DNA of 64,000 nucleotides from Clostridium sp. AM34-11AC. GTDB taxonomy: Bacteria; Bacillota; Clostridia; Lachnospirales; Lachnospiraceae. Of the stretch, positions 52,155-60,644 are shown one piece after another (the first letter of the stretch is position 1; the number at the start of each line of letters is the position of its first letter). Made by a program: the position numbers and the translations under genes. Under the pieces are notes generated by a model that was given only the letters and a program-made list of their open reading frames with translations, was not told the origin of the DNA and did no database searches. The DNA lies in assembly GCF_003435375.1 (NCBI RefSeq), contig NZ_QWGL01000016.1, positions 9,005-73,004 on the forward strand. The letters are read 5' to 3'.

Positions 52155-52411
52155 AGAAAAAAGCCATGACGGAGACAGTAGGTTCACAAGCAGAAAGCCA
52201 AAGCGAGCCGGGGACGATGGAAGCCCGGTGCTTTTTCGTGAAAGGAAGATCACTCCCGAGCTGGAAGCTGAACCCTGAAAGCGGTACTGCTTTTGGAAAG
52301 TAAGTGTACCCGGTGATTCCGCCGTTAAAGGGAACTCATATGTCAGTATGCAGCAATAGGTGGTTAAAAGCGTTATTTTCGCCCTGTTCTCATTGAGAAT
52401 GGGGCTTTTTT
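52155..52411 (+). ncRNA. T-box riboswitch (isoleucine) upstream of ileS
   Basis: The stem I parts are clear: AGTA (52177-52180), the AGCGAGCCGGGGACGATGGAAG block (starting at 52202), and GAAG-ATC-A with specifier codon ATC (Ile) at 52249-52251. The AGTA/GAA pair would form the loop E, bracketed by TTCAC/GTGAA above and CGGAG/CTCCCG below. Then come CCGTTA (52323-52328), the T-box AGGTGGTT with its UGGU bulge (52361-52364, pairing with the A73-CCA end of tRNA-Ile), and a terminator GCCC...GGGC plus T6 (52381-52411). Uncharged tRNA-Ile would cause read-through. Confidence 0.9.
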
Positions 52412-52549
52412 ATGTACCAGGAAATTCCGAAGAATTCCCTGGTACATAAAAAGGCACTGACGTGCCAAAGATGCGCACTCGCGCGAAGATGTAGACTGTC
52501 GCAAGCGACCGCGCGAGGCGCGAGAATGTGCCAAGGCACATTCTTTTTC
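52412..52549 (+). repeat. structured multi-hairpin repeat, copy 2
   Basis: This is the second copy of the element at 44584-44719. It has stems ATGTACCAGG...CCTGGTACAT, GGCAC-tgac-GTGCC and TCGCGC...GCGCGA, and a last hairpin GAATGTGCC-aa-GGCACATTC with T5. It starts directly after the T-tract of the T-box terminator and lies within the ileS leader. If transcribed, its last hairpin is a second terminator before ileS. Confidence 0.7.
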
Positions 52550-52637
52550 ATTACTAATTCAGCATACGACACACAAAACACGAAGAGCATAACAACGAGA
52601 AAGTTATGCGCAAAACATTGATTGGAGGAAATGTGTC

Positions 52638-55600
52638 ATGTACGAGAAAGTATCAACAGACCTGAACTTTGTGGACAGGGAAAAACAGGTTGAGAAATTC
52701 TGGAAAGATGAAAAGATCTTTGAAAAGAGTATCGACAGCCGCAGAAAAGGAACCCCTTACGTATTCTATGACGGACCGCCTACCGCAAACGGAAAACCGC
52801 ATATCGGACACGTACTTACCCGTGTTATCAAGGATATGATCCCGAGATACCGCACCATGAAGGGCTATATGGTTCCGCGTAAGGCCGGATGGGATACCCA
52901 CGGACTTCCGGTAGAGCTTGAGGTCGAGAAGCTTCTTGGTCTCGACGGAAAAGAGCAGATCGAGCAGTACGGTGTTGAGCCGTTCATTGAGAAATGTAAA
53001 GAGAGCGTCTGGAAATACAAAGGAATGTGGGAGAATTTCTCCAGCACCGTTGGTTTCTGGGCTGATATGGATAATCCGTATGTTACCTACCATGATGACT
53101 ATATCGAATCCGAATGGTGGGCATTAAAACAGATCTGGGATAAGGGACTTTTATATAAGGGCTTTAAGATCGTTCCGTACTGCCCGCGCTGCGGAACACC
53201 GCTTTCCAGCCATGAGGTTGCCCAGGGATATAAGGATGTAAAAGAGAAATCTGCCATCGCCCGCTTCAAAGTAAAAGGCGAGGACGCATACTTCCTTGCA
53301 TGGACCACAACACCGTGGACACTTCCGAGCAACGTGGCTCTCTGCGTAAATCCGAAGGAGACCTACGCAAAGGTAAAGGCTGCAGACGGCTATACCTACT
53401 ATATGGCAGAAGCCCTGCTTGATGCCGTTCTCGGAAAGCTTGCGGATAAGGAAAATGGAACTCCGGCATATGAAGTTCTTGAGACCTGCACCGGTAAGGA
53501 TCTTGAGTACAAGGAATACGAGCCGTTATTTGACTGCGCAGTTGAGATCTGCGAGAAACAGCACAAGAAGGCATACTTCGTGACATGCGCGGATTATGTA
53601 ACCCTGACAGACGGTACCGGCGTGGTACACATTGCACCGGCCTTTGGTGAGGACGATGCCCAGGTAGGCCGCCGTTATGATCTCCCGTTTGTACAGCTTG
53701 TAGACGCAAAGGGCGACATGACAAAGGAGACTCCGTACGCAGGCGTATTCGTGAAGAAAGCGGATCCGATGGTCTTAAAAGACTTAAAGGAAAAAGGCCT
53801 GTTATTCGAGGCACCGGCCTTCGAGCACAGCTACCCGTTCTGCTGGCGCTGTGACACACCGCTTATCTACTATGCGAGAGAGTCCTGGTTCATCAAGATG
53901 ACAGCGGTGAAGGATGATCTGATCCGCAACAACAATAAGATCAACTGGATCCCGGAATCCATCGGTAAGGGACGCTTCGGTGACTGGCTGGAGAATGTTC
54001 AGGACTGGGGAATCTCCAGAAACCGTTACTGGGGCACACCTCTTCCGGTATGGCAGTGTGAGTGCGGAAAGATGCACTGCATCGGCAGCCGTGAAGAATT
54101 AAAGAAGATGAGCCCGAATTATCAGGATGTTGTTAAGAAATACAGCAAGGAGATGGATGGAGACAAGGGAGAGGTTGAACTTCACCGTCCGTTTATCGAC
54201 GATGTAGTGATCACCTGCCCGGACTGCGGAAAAGAAATGCACCGTGTACCGGAGGTTATCGACTGCTGGTTCGACTCCGGCGCAATGCCGTTCGCGCAGC
54301 ACCACTATCCGTTCGAGAACCAGGAGCTTTTCCACAAACAGTTCCCGGCACAGTTCATCTCCGAGGCTGTTGACCAGACAAGAGGATGGTTCTACTCCCT
54401 GCTCGCTGAGTCCACGCTGCTCTTTAATGAGCCGCCGTACCAGAACGTTATCGTTCTCGGCCACGTTCAGGATGAGAACGGACAGAAGATGAGTAAGTCC
54501 AAAGGAAACGCTGTCGATCCGTTTGACGCCCTGAAGACATATGGTGCCGACGCGATCCGCTGGTACTTCTACATCAACAGCGCACCGTGGCTGCCGAACC
54601 GCTTCCATGGAAAGGCTGTTATGGAAGGACAGAGAAAGTTCATGGGTACTCTCTGGAACACCTATGCATTCTTCGTTCTCTATGCGAATATTGATAACTT
54701 TGACGCGACCAAGTACACACTGGAGTACGATAAGCTTCCGGTCATGGACAAATGGCTGTTATCCAAGTTAAATTCTACTGTTAAGGCAGTGGATGATGAC
54801 CTTGCGAACTACCGCATCCCGGAGGCAGCAAGAGCACTCCAGGAGTTTGTGGATGACATGAGCAACTGGTATGTCAGAAGAAGCCGTGAGCGTTTCTGGG
54901 CAAAGGGCATGGAGCAGGATAAGATCAACGCTTACATGACTCTTTACACAGCTCTTGTGACGATCAGCAAGGCAGCAGCTCCGATGATCCCGTTCATGAC
55001 AGAGGAGATCTACCAGAACCTGGTAAGATCCATCGATAAGACGGCTCCGGAGAGCATCCACCTCTGCGACTTCCCGACCGTTGATGAGGCACATATCGAT
55101 GCCGAGCTGGAAGCAAAGATGGATGAAGTCTTAAAGATCGTTGTGATGGGACGTGCGGCAAGAAATACCGCAAACATCAAGAACCGTCAGCCGATCGCAA
55201 AGATGTTCGTAAAGGCACCGGAGAAGCTTCCGGAGTTCTACCAGGAAATCATCGAGGACGAGTTGAATGTGAAGTCCGTAGAGTTCACAGACGACGTGAG
55301 AAGCTTTACCTCCTACACCTTCAAGCCGCAGCTTAAGACGGTAGGACCGAAGTACGGAAAACAGCTCGGAAATATCAAGAAAGCTCTGGCTGAGTTAGAC
55401 GGAAACGCAGCGATGGATACGTTGAACGAGAAGGGCGCTCTGACCTTCAACTTTGACGGAAATGAAGTCGTTCTCACAAAGGATGACCTCCTGATCGACA
55501 TGGCACAGACAGAAGGTTATGTATCCGAGGCAGACAATACCGTGACCGTTGTTCTCGACACAACACTGACACCGGAGCTTCTCGAGGAAGGCTTCTACCG

Positions 55601-55841
55601 CGAGATCGTCAGCAAGATCCAGACCATGCGTAAAGAGGCTGGATTCGAGGTTATGGACCACATCTACGTTTACGCGGACAAGAATGAGAAGATCGCAGAT
55701 CTGATCAAGAAGTACGCGGACGAGTTAAAGAGCGAGGTCATGGCTGACAACATTATGCTTGGTGAGATGGCTGGCTACACGAAGGAATGGAACATCAACG
55801 GCGAGGATGTTGTATTCGGCGTAGTGAAAGTGACAAAATAA
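52638..55841 (+). CDS. ileS: isoleucyl-tRNA synthetase (type II)
   Basis: IleRS charges tRNA-Ile and edits valine. The 1067-residue protein has HIGH at residues 55-58 (PHIGHVL) and KMSKS at 617-621. The sequences YVFYDGPPTANGKPHIGH and GWDTHGLPVELEVEK, and the length above 1000, place it with the eukaryote-like type II enzymes. These are known to be naturally resistant to mupirocin, although resistance here is an inference. TTGGAGGAAA precedes the ATG. Expression is controlled by the T-box at 52155-52411. Confidence 0.97.
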   Translation: MYEKVSTDLNFVDREKQVEKFWKDEKIFEKSIDSRRKGTPYVFYDGPPTANGKPHIGHVLTRVIKDMIPRYRTMKGYMVPRKAGWDTHGLPVELEVEKLLGLDGKEQIEQYGVEPFIEKCKESVWKYKGMWENFSSTVGFWADMDNPYVTYHDDYIESEWWALKQIWDKGLLYKGFKIVPYCPRCGTPLSSHEVAQGYKDVKEKSAIARFKVKGEDAYFLAWTTTPWTLPSNVALCVNPKETYAKVKAADGYTYYMAEALLDAVLGKLADKENGTPAYEVLETCTGKDLEYKEYEPLFDCAVEICEKQHKKAYFVTCADYVTLTDGTGVVHIAPAFGEDDAQVGRRYDLPFVQLVDAKGDMTKETPYAGVFVKKADPMVLKDLKEKGLLFEAPAFEHSYPFCWRCDTPLIYYARESWFIKMTAVKDDLIRNNNKINWIPESIGKGRFGDWLENVQDWGISRNRYWGTPLPVWQCECGKMHCIGSREELKKMSPNYQDVVKKYSKEMDGDKGEVELHRPFIDDVVITCPDCGKEMHRVPEVIDCWFDSGAMPFAQHHYPFENQELFHKQFPAQFISEAVDQTRGWFYSLLAESTLLFNEPPYQNVIVLGHVQDENGQKMSKSKGNAVDPFDALKTYGADAIRWYFYINSAPWLPNRFHGKAVMEGQRKFMGTLWNTYAFFVLYANIDNFDATKYTLEYDKLPVMDKWLLSKLNSTVKAVDDDLANYRIPEAARALQEFVDDMSNWYVRRSRERFWAKGMEQDKINAYMTLYTALVTISKAAAPMIPFMTEEIYQNLVRSIDKTAPESIHLCDFPTVDEAHIDAELEAKMDEVLKIVVMGRAARNTANIKNRQPIAKMFVKAPEKLPEFYQEIIEDELNVKSVEFTDDVRSFTSYTFKPQLKTVGPKYGKQLGNIKKALAELDGNAAMDTLNEKGALTFNFDGNEVVLTKDDLLIDMAQTEGYVSEADNTVTVVLDTTLTPELLEEGFYREIVSKIQTMRKEAGFEVMDHIYVYADKNEKIADLIKKYADELKSEVMADNIMLGEMAGYTKEWNINGEDVVFGVVKVTK

Positions 55842-55959
55842 GATACGGCGATCGCACGGATCTTTCTATGACAGAATCAACACAACAAGGGACCTGTATT
55901 CTGCGGGACAATGGGGGTTTCGCAGAATGCAGGGAATCATCATGAAGGAGGACTTAGGG

Positions 55960-58416
55960 GTGAGTCAGACAATGAATAAGGATGAACTGAAAAAGGTCAT
56001 TGCGTTGAATGTGAAGAGTCTTTATCGCAAAACGATCGATGAGGCAACTCCGGCTATGATTTATCAGGCAGTTGCGCTTGCAGTCAAGGATATGATCATC
56101 GACCGCTGGATCGCGACTCATAAAGAGTATGAAAAGCAGGATGCAAAGGTTGTTTACTACATGTCCATGGAGTTTTTAACCGGTCGTTTCCTCGGCAACA
56201 ATATCATCAGCCTCTGTGAGCAGAAGGAAATCGAGGAGGCACTTTCTGAACTGGGCTTTGACCTGAATTCCATTGAGGATCAGGAACGGGATCCGGCACT
56301 CGGAAACGGCGGTCTTGGACGTCTTGCGGCATGCTTTTTGGATTCCCTTGCATCTTTAGGCTATCCGGCATATGGCTGCGGCATCCGTTATCGTTATGGA
56401 ATGTTCAAACAGCAGATCCGTGACGGATATCAGATCGAGGTCCCGGATGAGTGGTTAAAGGACGGCTATCCGTTTGAGATCCGCCGCGCAGAGTATGCGA
56501 CGGAGGTCAAATTCGGCGGTTACGTGGAGACTGAGTGGGACGGAAAGAGAAATCATTTCGTACAGAAGGGCTACCAGTCCGTTATGGCAGTTCCGTATGA
56601 TATTCCGATCGTGGGATACGGCAACAATGTCGTAAACTCCTTAAGAATCTGGGATGCACAGCCGGTGAACACCTTCAACTTAAGCGAGTTCGACAAGGGT
56701 GATTACCAGAAAGCTGTTGAGCAGGAGAATCTGGCGAAGACCATCGTTGAGGTCCTTTACCCGAATGATAACCATTATTCCGGAAAAGAGCTTCGCTTAA
56801 AACAGCAGTATTTCTTTATTTCTGCCAGTGTTCAGCGTGCCATCAAAAAGTACAAGGAAAAACATGACGATATCCATAAATTCTATGAGAAGGCATCCTT
56901 CCAGTTAAACGATACACATCCGACCGTTGCGGTTGCTGAGTTAATGCGTATCTTACTTGACGAGGAGAACTTAGAGTGGGATGAGGCCTGGGAGATCACG
57001 ACAAAGACCTGTGCCTACACAAACCACACCATCATGGCTGAAGCTCTTGAAAAATGGCCGATCGAGCTGTTCTCCCGTCTGCTTCCGCGTGTTTACCAGA
57101 TCGTTGAGGAGATCAACCGCCGTTTTGTAGCCCAGATCCAGCAGAGATATCCGGGTGACAACGAGAAGATCCGTAGAATGGCGATCATTTACGACGGACA
57201 GGTCCGCATGGCTTACCTTGCGATCGTCGGCAGCTTCTCTGTAAACGGTGTTGCGAAGCTTCACACAGAGATCCTCGAGAAACAGGAGCTTCGTGACTTC
57301 TATGAGATGATGCCGGAGAAATTTAATAATAAAACAAACGGTATCACCCAGAGACGTTTCCTGCTTCATGGCAACCCGCTGCTTGCAGACTGGGTGACCG
57401 ACAAGATCGGAAATGAGTGGATCACAGATCTCTCCAATATTAAAAAGCTTTCTGTTTATGTGGATGATGAGAAGTGCCAGCAGGAATTCATGAACATTAA
57501 GTACCAGAACAAGATCCGTCTTGCGAAGTACATCAAGGAGCACAACGGCATCGATGTCGATCCGCGTTCCATCTTCGATGTTCAGGTAAAACGTCTGCAT
57601 GAGTACAAGAGACAGCTCATGAACATCCTTCATGTGATGTATCTCTACAACCAGTTAAAAGATAACCCGAATATGGACATCGTTCCGAGAACCTTCATTT
57701 TCGGTGCGAAAGCAGCAGCCGGATATAAGCGTGCAAAACTGACCATCAAGCTCATCAACAATGTGGCTGATGTGATCAACAACGATAAGTCCATCGGCGG
57801 CAAATTAAAGGTCGTATTCATTGAAGATTACCGTGTATCCAACGCAGAGCTGATCTTCTCCGCTGCGGATGTCAGCGAGCAGATCTCCACAGCAAGTAAG
57901 GAAGCATCCGGGACCGGAAACATGAAGTTCATGTTAAATGGCGCTCTGACCATCGGAACCATGGACGGCGCAAATGTGGAAATGGCGGAGGAAGTCGGCA
58001 AGGAGAATATGTTCATCTTCGGTGCGTCCGCAGATGAGATCATCAACCTTGAAAACAACGGCGGCTACAACCCGATGGATATCTTCAACAATGATCAGGA
58101 TATCCGCCGTGTGCTGATGCAGCTCATCAACGGCTATTATTCTCCGCAGGATCCGGAGCTGTTCCGCGATATCTACAATTCCCTGCTCAACACCCAGAGC
58201 AGCGACCGCGCAGATACCTACTTTATCTTAAAGGATTTCCGTTCCTATGCGGAAGCTCACAGAAAGATCGACCAGGCATACCGCGACGAGAAGTGGTGGG
58301 CGAGAACTGCGATGCTCAATACCGCATCTGCAGGAAAGTTCTCCTCCGACCGTACGATCGAGGAATACGTAAGAGATATCTGGCATCTGAAGAAGATTAA
58401 GGTAGAGCTGAAATAA
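55960..58416 (+). CDS. glgP: glycogen/alpha-glucan phosphorylase
   Basis: The enzyme releases glucose-1-phosphate from glycogen or maltodextrin using pyridoxal phosphate. The 818-residue form starts at a GTG 9 bases after AAGGAGG (55945-55951). ATG at 55942 and the frame to 55927 are possible but overlap that site. Signatures are YYMSMEFLTGRFLGNN (about residues 65-80), DPALGNGGLGRLAACFLDSLA, and the cofactor-binding EASGTGNMKFMLNGALTIGT with the Schiff-base lysine. No other glycogen gene is present here. A short MITE-end hairpin lies directly after the stop. Confidence 0.96.
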   Translation: MSQTMNKDELKKVIALNVKSLYRKTIDEATPAMIYQAVALAVKDMIIDRWIATHKEYEKQDAKVVYYMSMEFLTGRFLGNNIISLCEQKEIEEALSELGFDLNSIEDQERDPALGNGGLGRLAACFLDSLASLGYPAYGCGIRYRYGMFKQQIRDGYQIEVPDEWLKDGYPFEIRRAEYATEVKFGGYVETEWDGKRNHFVQKGYQSVMAVPYDIPIVGYGNNVVNSLRIWDAQPVNTFNLSEFDKGDYQKAVEQENLAKTIVEVLYPNDNHYSGKELRLKQQYFFISASVQRAIKKYKEKHDDIHKFYEKASFQLNDTHPTVAVAELMRILLDEENLEWDEAWEITTKTCAYTNHTIMAEALEKWPIELFSRLLPRVYQIVEEINRRFVAQIQQRYPGDNEKIRRMAIIYDGQVRMAYLAIVGSFSVNGVAKLHTEILEKQELRDFYEMMPEKFNNKTNGITQRRFLLHGNPLLADWVTDKIGNEWITDLSNIKKLSVYVDDEKCQQEFMNIKYQNKIRLAKYIKEHNGIDVDPRSIFDVQVKRLHEYKRQLMNILHVMYLYNQLKDNPNMDIVPRTFIFGAKAAAGYKRAKLTIKLINNVADVINNDKSIGGKLKVVFIEDYRVSNAELIFSAADVSEQISTASKEASGTGNMKFMLNGALTIGTMDGANVEMAEEVGKENMFIFGASADEIINLENNGGYNPMDIFNNDQDIRRVLMQLINGYYSPQDPELFRDIYNSLLNTQSSDRADTYFILKDFRSYAEAHRKIDQAYRDEKWWARTAMLNTASAGKFSSDRTIEEYVRDIWHLKKIKVELK

Positions 58417-58417
58417 T

Positions 58418-58444
58418 GTAACTGTGAAGGTGCTTGACAGTTAC
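58418..58444. repeat. solitary MITE-end hairpin after glgP
   Basis: GTAACTGT-N11-ACAGTTAC is an exact 8 bp inverted repeat, starting 2 bases after the glgP stop. It equals the right-terminal hairpin of the MITE copies (GTAACTAT-N11-ATAGTTAC) with a compensated change. Confidence 0.6.
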
Positions 58445-58448
58445 GGAT

Positions 58449-58478
58449 AACATAAAAAACAGACCCGTCTCATACAAT
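58449..58478 (+). promoter_or_regulatory. candidate sigma-E promoter of spoIID
   Basis: AACATAAA (58449-58456), a 14-base spacer and CATACAAT (58471-58478), an exact match to the Bacillus sigma-E -10. spoIID is a classic sigma-E gene. The -10 overlaps the 5' arm of the hairpin described next. Confidence 0.6.
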
Positions 58479-58581
58479 AGTGATATCAGGAAAATTCGGC
58501 ATGGAGTTTTTCGGGCAATCCGCCCGGAAGACTTCCGGATCTGAAATCCGGTATCACAGGTGTATGAGGCGGGTATTTTTT
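58463..58581 (+). terminator. long hairpin covering the spoIID ribosome binding site
   Basis: ACCCGTCTCATACA (58463-58476) pairs with TGTATGAGGCGGGT (58561-58574), a 14 bp stem with one wobble. TGATATC pairs with GGTATCA inside it, and two small hairpins (CGGGC/GCCCG, CCGGAT/ATCCGG) fill the loop. T6 follows (58576-58581) and then the spoIID ATG. The GAGG ribosome binding site lies in the 3' arm. It can act as terminator and translation block for read-through from glgP. Confidence 0.75.
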
Positions 58582-59451
58582 ATGAAGCGTTTTTTTATGG
58601 TCTTATGGATGACGGTCATGATCCCCTATGTGACAACGCTGGCGTGGACAGGCCGGATCCGGACGGATACAGGGACGGAAGTCCCGGCGGAAGAGTTTCT
58701 TACCGGAGTCGTTGCGGCGGAGATCCCGGCAGAGTACGGGATCGAGACATTAAAAGCACAGGCGGTGCTTGCGAGGACATATATCTACCGGCTTGTGGAT
58801 CCGGGGCTGGAACGTATCCGGGAAGAGGAACTGGACATAGATTGTCTCAGCATGAGGGAGATGGAGAAAAAATGGGGGAAAGAACATTTTAGAGAGTATT
58901 ACGGGAAGATCCGTACCGCGGTGCAGGAGACAGAAGGACTCGTTGCGGAGTACGATGGGGAGCTGATCGAACCGTTCTACTGTGAGGCGTCGGCAGGAAA
59001 GACGAGGGAACTTGCCGCATATCCATATATCTGTTCTGTGGAGAGTCCGGGAGATCTGGAGGCAGGAGAATTTTTATGCGTCCGGACCTTTACGGAAGCG
59101 GAGTTTGCGGATAAGATCGGAAGAATCGGCGGGCCGCGTCCGGGAGCGGACGGCATTGCGGAAAAAATTCAGATCATCGAGCGGGATGATGCCGGGTATG
59201 TGAAGCGGGTGCAGATCGGGGATATGGATTACACTGGGGATGAAGTCCGGGATTCTCTGGGGCTTTTATCGTCCTGTTTCCACTTTTCGTCTGCGGACGG
59301 GAAGATCCGGGTGTCATCGAAAGGGATCGGCAGCGGATACGGATTCTCCCAGACAGGGGCGGATGCGATGGAGAGAGAGCAGGGGAGTGAGTTCCGGGAA
59401 CTGTTGAAATATTATTTTCAGGGGATTGAGATCGTGAAAATTGCGGAGTGA
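58582..59451 (+). CDS. spoIID: stage II sporulation protein D
   Basis: SpoIID is a membrane-anchored lytic transglycosylase that degrades septal peptidoglycan with SpoIIP and SpoIIM during engulfment. The 289-residue protein has an N-terminal membrane segment (residues 4-22) and the SpoIID/LytB domain with VPAEEFLTGVVAAEIPAEYG, ETLKAQAVLARTYIYRL and the late GIGSGYGFSQTGADAM block. The ATG at 58582 follows GAGGCGGG. Longer in-frame starts at 58480-58501 lie within the hairpin and are unlikely. A SpoIIQ-like gene follows, as in Clostridioides difficile. Confidence 0.93.
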   Translation: MKRFFMVLWMTVMIPYVTTLAWTGRIRTDTGTEVPAEEFLTGVVAAEIPAEYGIETLKAQAVLARTYIYRLVDPGLERIREEELDIDCLSMREMEKKWGKEHFREYYGKIRTAVQETEGLVAEYDGELIEPFYCEASAGKTRELAAYPYICSVESPGDLEAGEFLCVRTFTEAEFADKIGRIGGPRPGADGIAEKIQIIERDDAGYVKRVQIGDMDYTGDEVRDSLGLLSSCFHFSSADGKIRVSSKGIGSGYGFSQTGADAMEREQGSEFRELLKYYFQGIEIVKIAE

Positions 59452-59612
59452 AAGAAGCTTAGACCAGGTTTCGCTTATTAATGCCGGAGAGTATTTATTT
59501 AAGCCTGCATAAGGTGGATCACAAAAGATAAAAGGTGGATACTTCCAGAAAAAAGTATGATTTCGTGTATAACTTCACCGCCGCGGGTAAGAATATTACC
59601 GAGGTGATAAAC

Positions 59613-60476
59613 GTGAAAGAAAGAGGAAATCAGCTTTTCAAGGACAAATTTGTCCTTGTCATGCTCGTACTTGGCCTGTTGACTATTGTTGCGGCAGCAG
59701 GCGCTGTAAGAATCCAGAAGGGGAGAGAAAATATCGGAGAGAGCCCCTATCTGGAGATCGAAGACCCGGACCATGTGATCGCAGGGGATTCCAACGCAGG
59801 AGCGGAGTCCGGCGGCGATACACTGGCGGGGGAACTGGCGGCATCGGGAGATGAAGCCGGGAATGGGGAATCTGCCGGAGACGGCACGGCTGTCGGTCTG
59901 GCGGACAATGAGAATGCTGCCGGAACTGGCGCTGATCCCGGCAATTTTGCCGGAGAAATTTCGATGGATACCGGTCTTGCTGATGCATCAGATAGCGCCC
60001 TGACAGGCGATAATCCCATGGCGGAAGCCGGTGCCGCTGTCAGCGAATCCCTGGTCCTCGATTTCGCAGACACAGACAAGCTCTCCTGGCCTGTGACCGG
60101 AAATATCGTTCTTGGCTACAGCATGGACACCACGACCTACTTCCCGACTCTGGACCAGTACAAAGTCAACCCCGCCAATGTGATCCAGAGCGAGGTCAGC
60201 ACCCCGGTATCGGCTCCGGCGGACGCCAGAGTCGTCTCTGTCGGGACAAATGAGGAGATCGGTAATTATGTCAACCTCGACCTCGGAAACGGATATACCG
60301 CTGTCTGCGGCCAGTTGAAAGAGATTCCCGTTGTAGAAAACGAGTACATCCACCAGGGTGATCTCTTAGGTTACGTCGCAGAGCCGACAAAATATTACAC
60401 GGTGGAGGGCACAAATGTGTTCTTTGAGTTTCTGAAGGACGGCGTGCCGGTGGATGCGTTGGATTTTCTGGAGTGA
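59613..60476 (+). CDS. SpoIIQ-like M23/LytM-domain protein
   Basis: This 287-residue protein starts at a GTG after GAGGTG. It has a single membrane segment (about residues 12-32), a long acidic low-complexity stretch (about 45-145) and a C-terminal LytM-type domain (TPVSAPADARVVSVGTNEEIGNYVNLDLGNG). The HxxxD and HxH zinc ligands of active M23 peptidases are absent; NVFFEF stands where HxH is expected. This fits SpoIIQ, the forespore partner of SpoIIIAH, which is inactive in Bacillus but keeps zinc ligands in C. difficile. Position after spoIID supports the call. Confidence 0.85.
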   Translation: MKERGNQLFKDKFVLVMLVLGLLTIVAAAGAVRIQKGRENIGESPYLEIEDPDHVIAGDSNAGAESGGDTLAGELAASGDEAGNGESAGDGTAVGLADNENAAGTGADPGNFAGEISMDTGLADASDSALTGDNPMAEAGAAVSESLVLDFADTDKLSWPVTGNIVLGYSMDTTTYFPTLDQYKVNPANVIQSEVSTPVSAPADARVVSVGTNEEIGNYVNLDLGNGYTAVCGQLKEIPVVENEYIHQGDLLGYVAEPTKYYTVEGTNVFFEFLKDGVPVDALDFLE

Positions 60477-60484
60477 GAGAGCGT

Positions 60485-60593
60485 GGTTACACGTAAAAAT
60501 CGATTCCGGCTCAACTGCACCGATGGACTTTTGTCCTTCGGCGTAAATTCTCTTACAGTCAGCACAGCAAGTGTGCAGATCTGCTGAATATTT
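60485..60593 (-). mobile_element. decayed MITE-like element, copy E
   Basis: About 109 bp align with the internal part and one end of copies A-D (GTTAC-N2-GTAAAAATC-GATTCC..., CTTACAGTCAGCACAGCAAG). The outer hairpin and the target duplication are not recognisable. It is in the same orientation as copy A and lies 9 bases after the SpoIIQ-like gene. Confidence 0.7.
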
Positions 60594-60605
60594 TAAAAGT
60601 TTAGT

Positions 60606-60644
60606 GCAAAAAGCCTTCAGGGAAGCTCTCTGGAGGTTTTTTGC
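60606..60644 (+). terminator. intrinsic terminator after the SpoIIQ-like gene
   Basis: GCAAAAAGCCTTCAG pairs with CTCTGGAGGTTTTTTGC. The hairpin has a built-in T6 and separates spoIIQ from cotJ. Confidence 0.75.

Noticed and set aside
52261..52285. Alternative T-box specifiers CCT (Pro) or AGC (Ser)
   Set aside because: Both follow GAA triplets, but only the ATC at 52249-52251 fits the TTCAC/GTGAA and CGGAG/CTCCCG helices and the downstream ileS.
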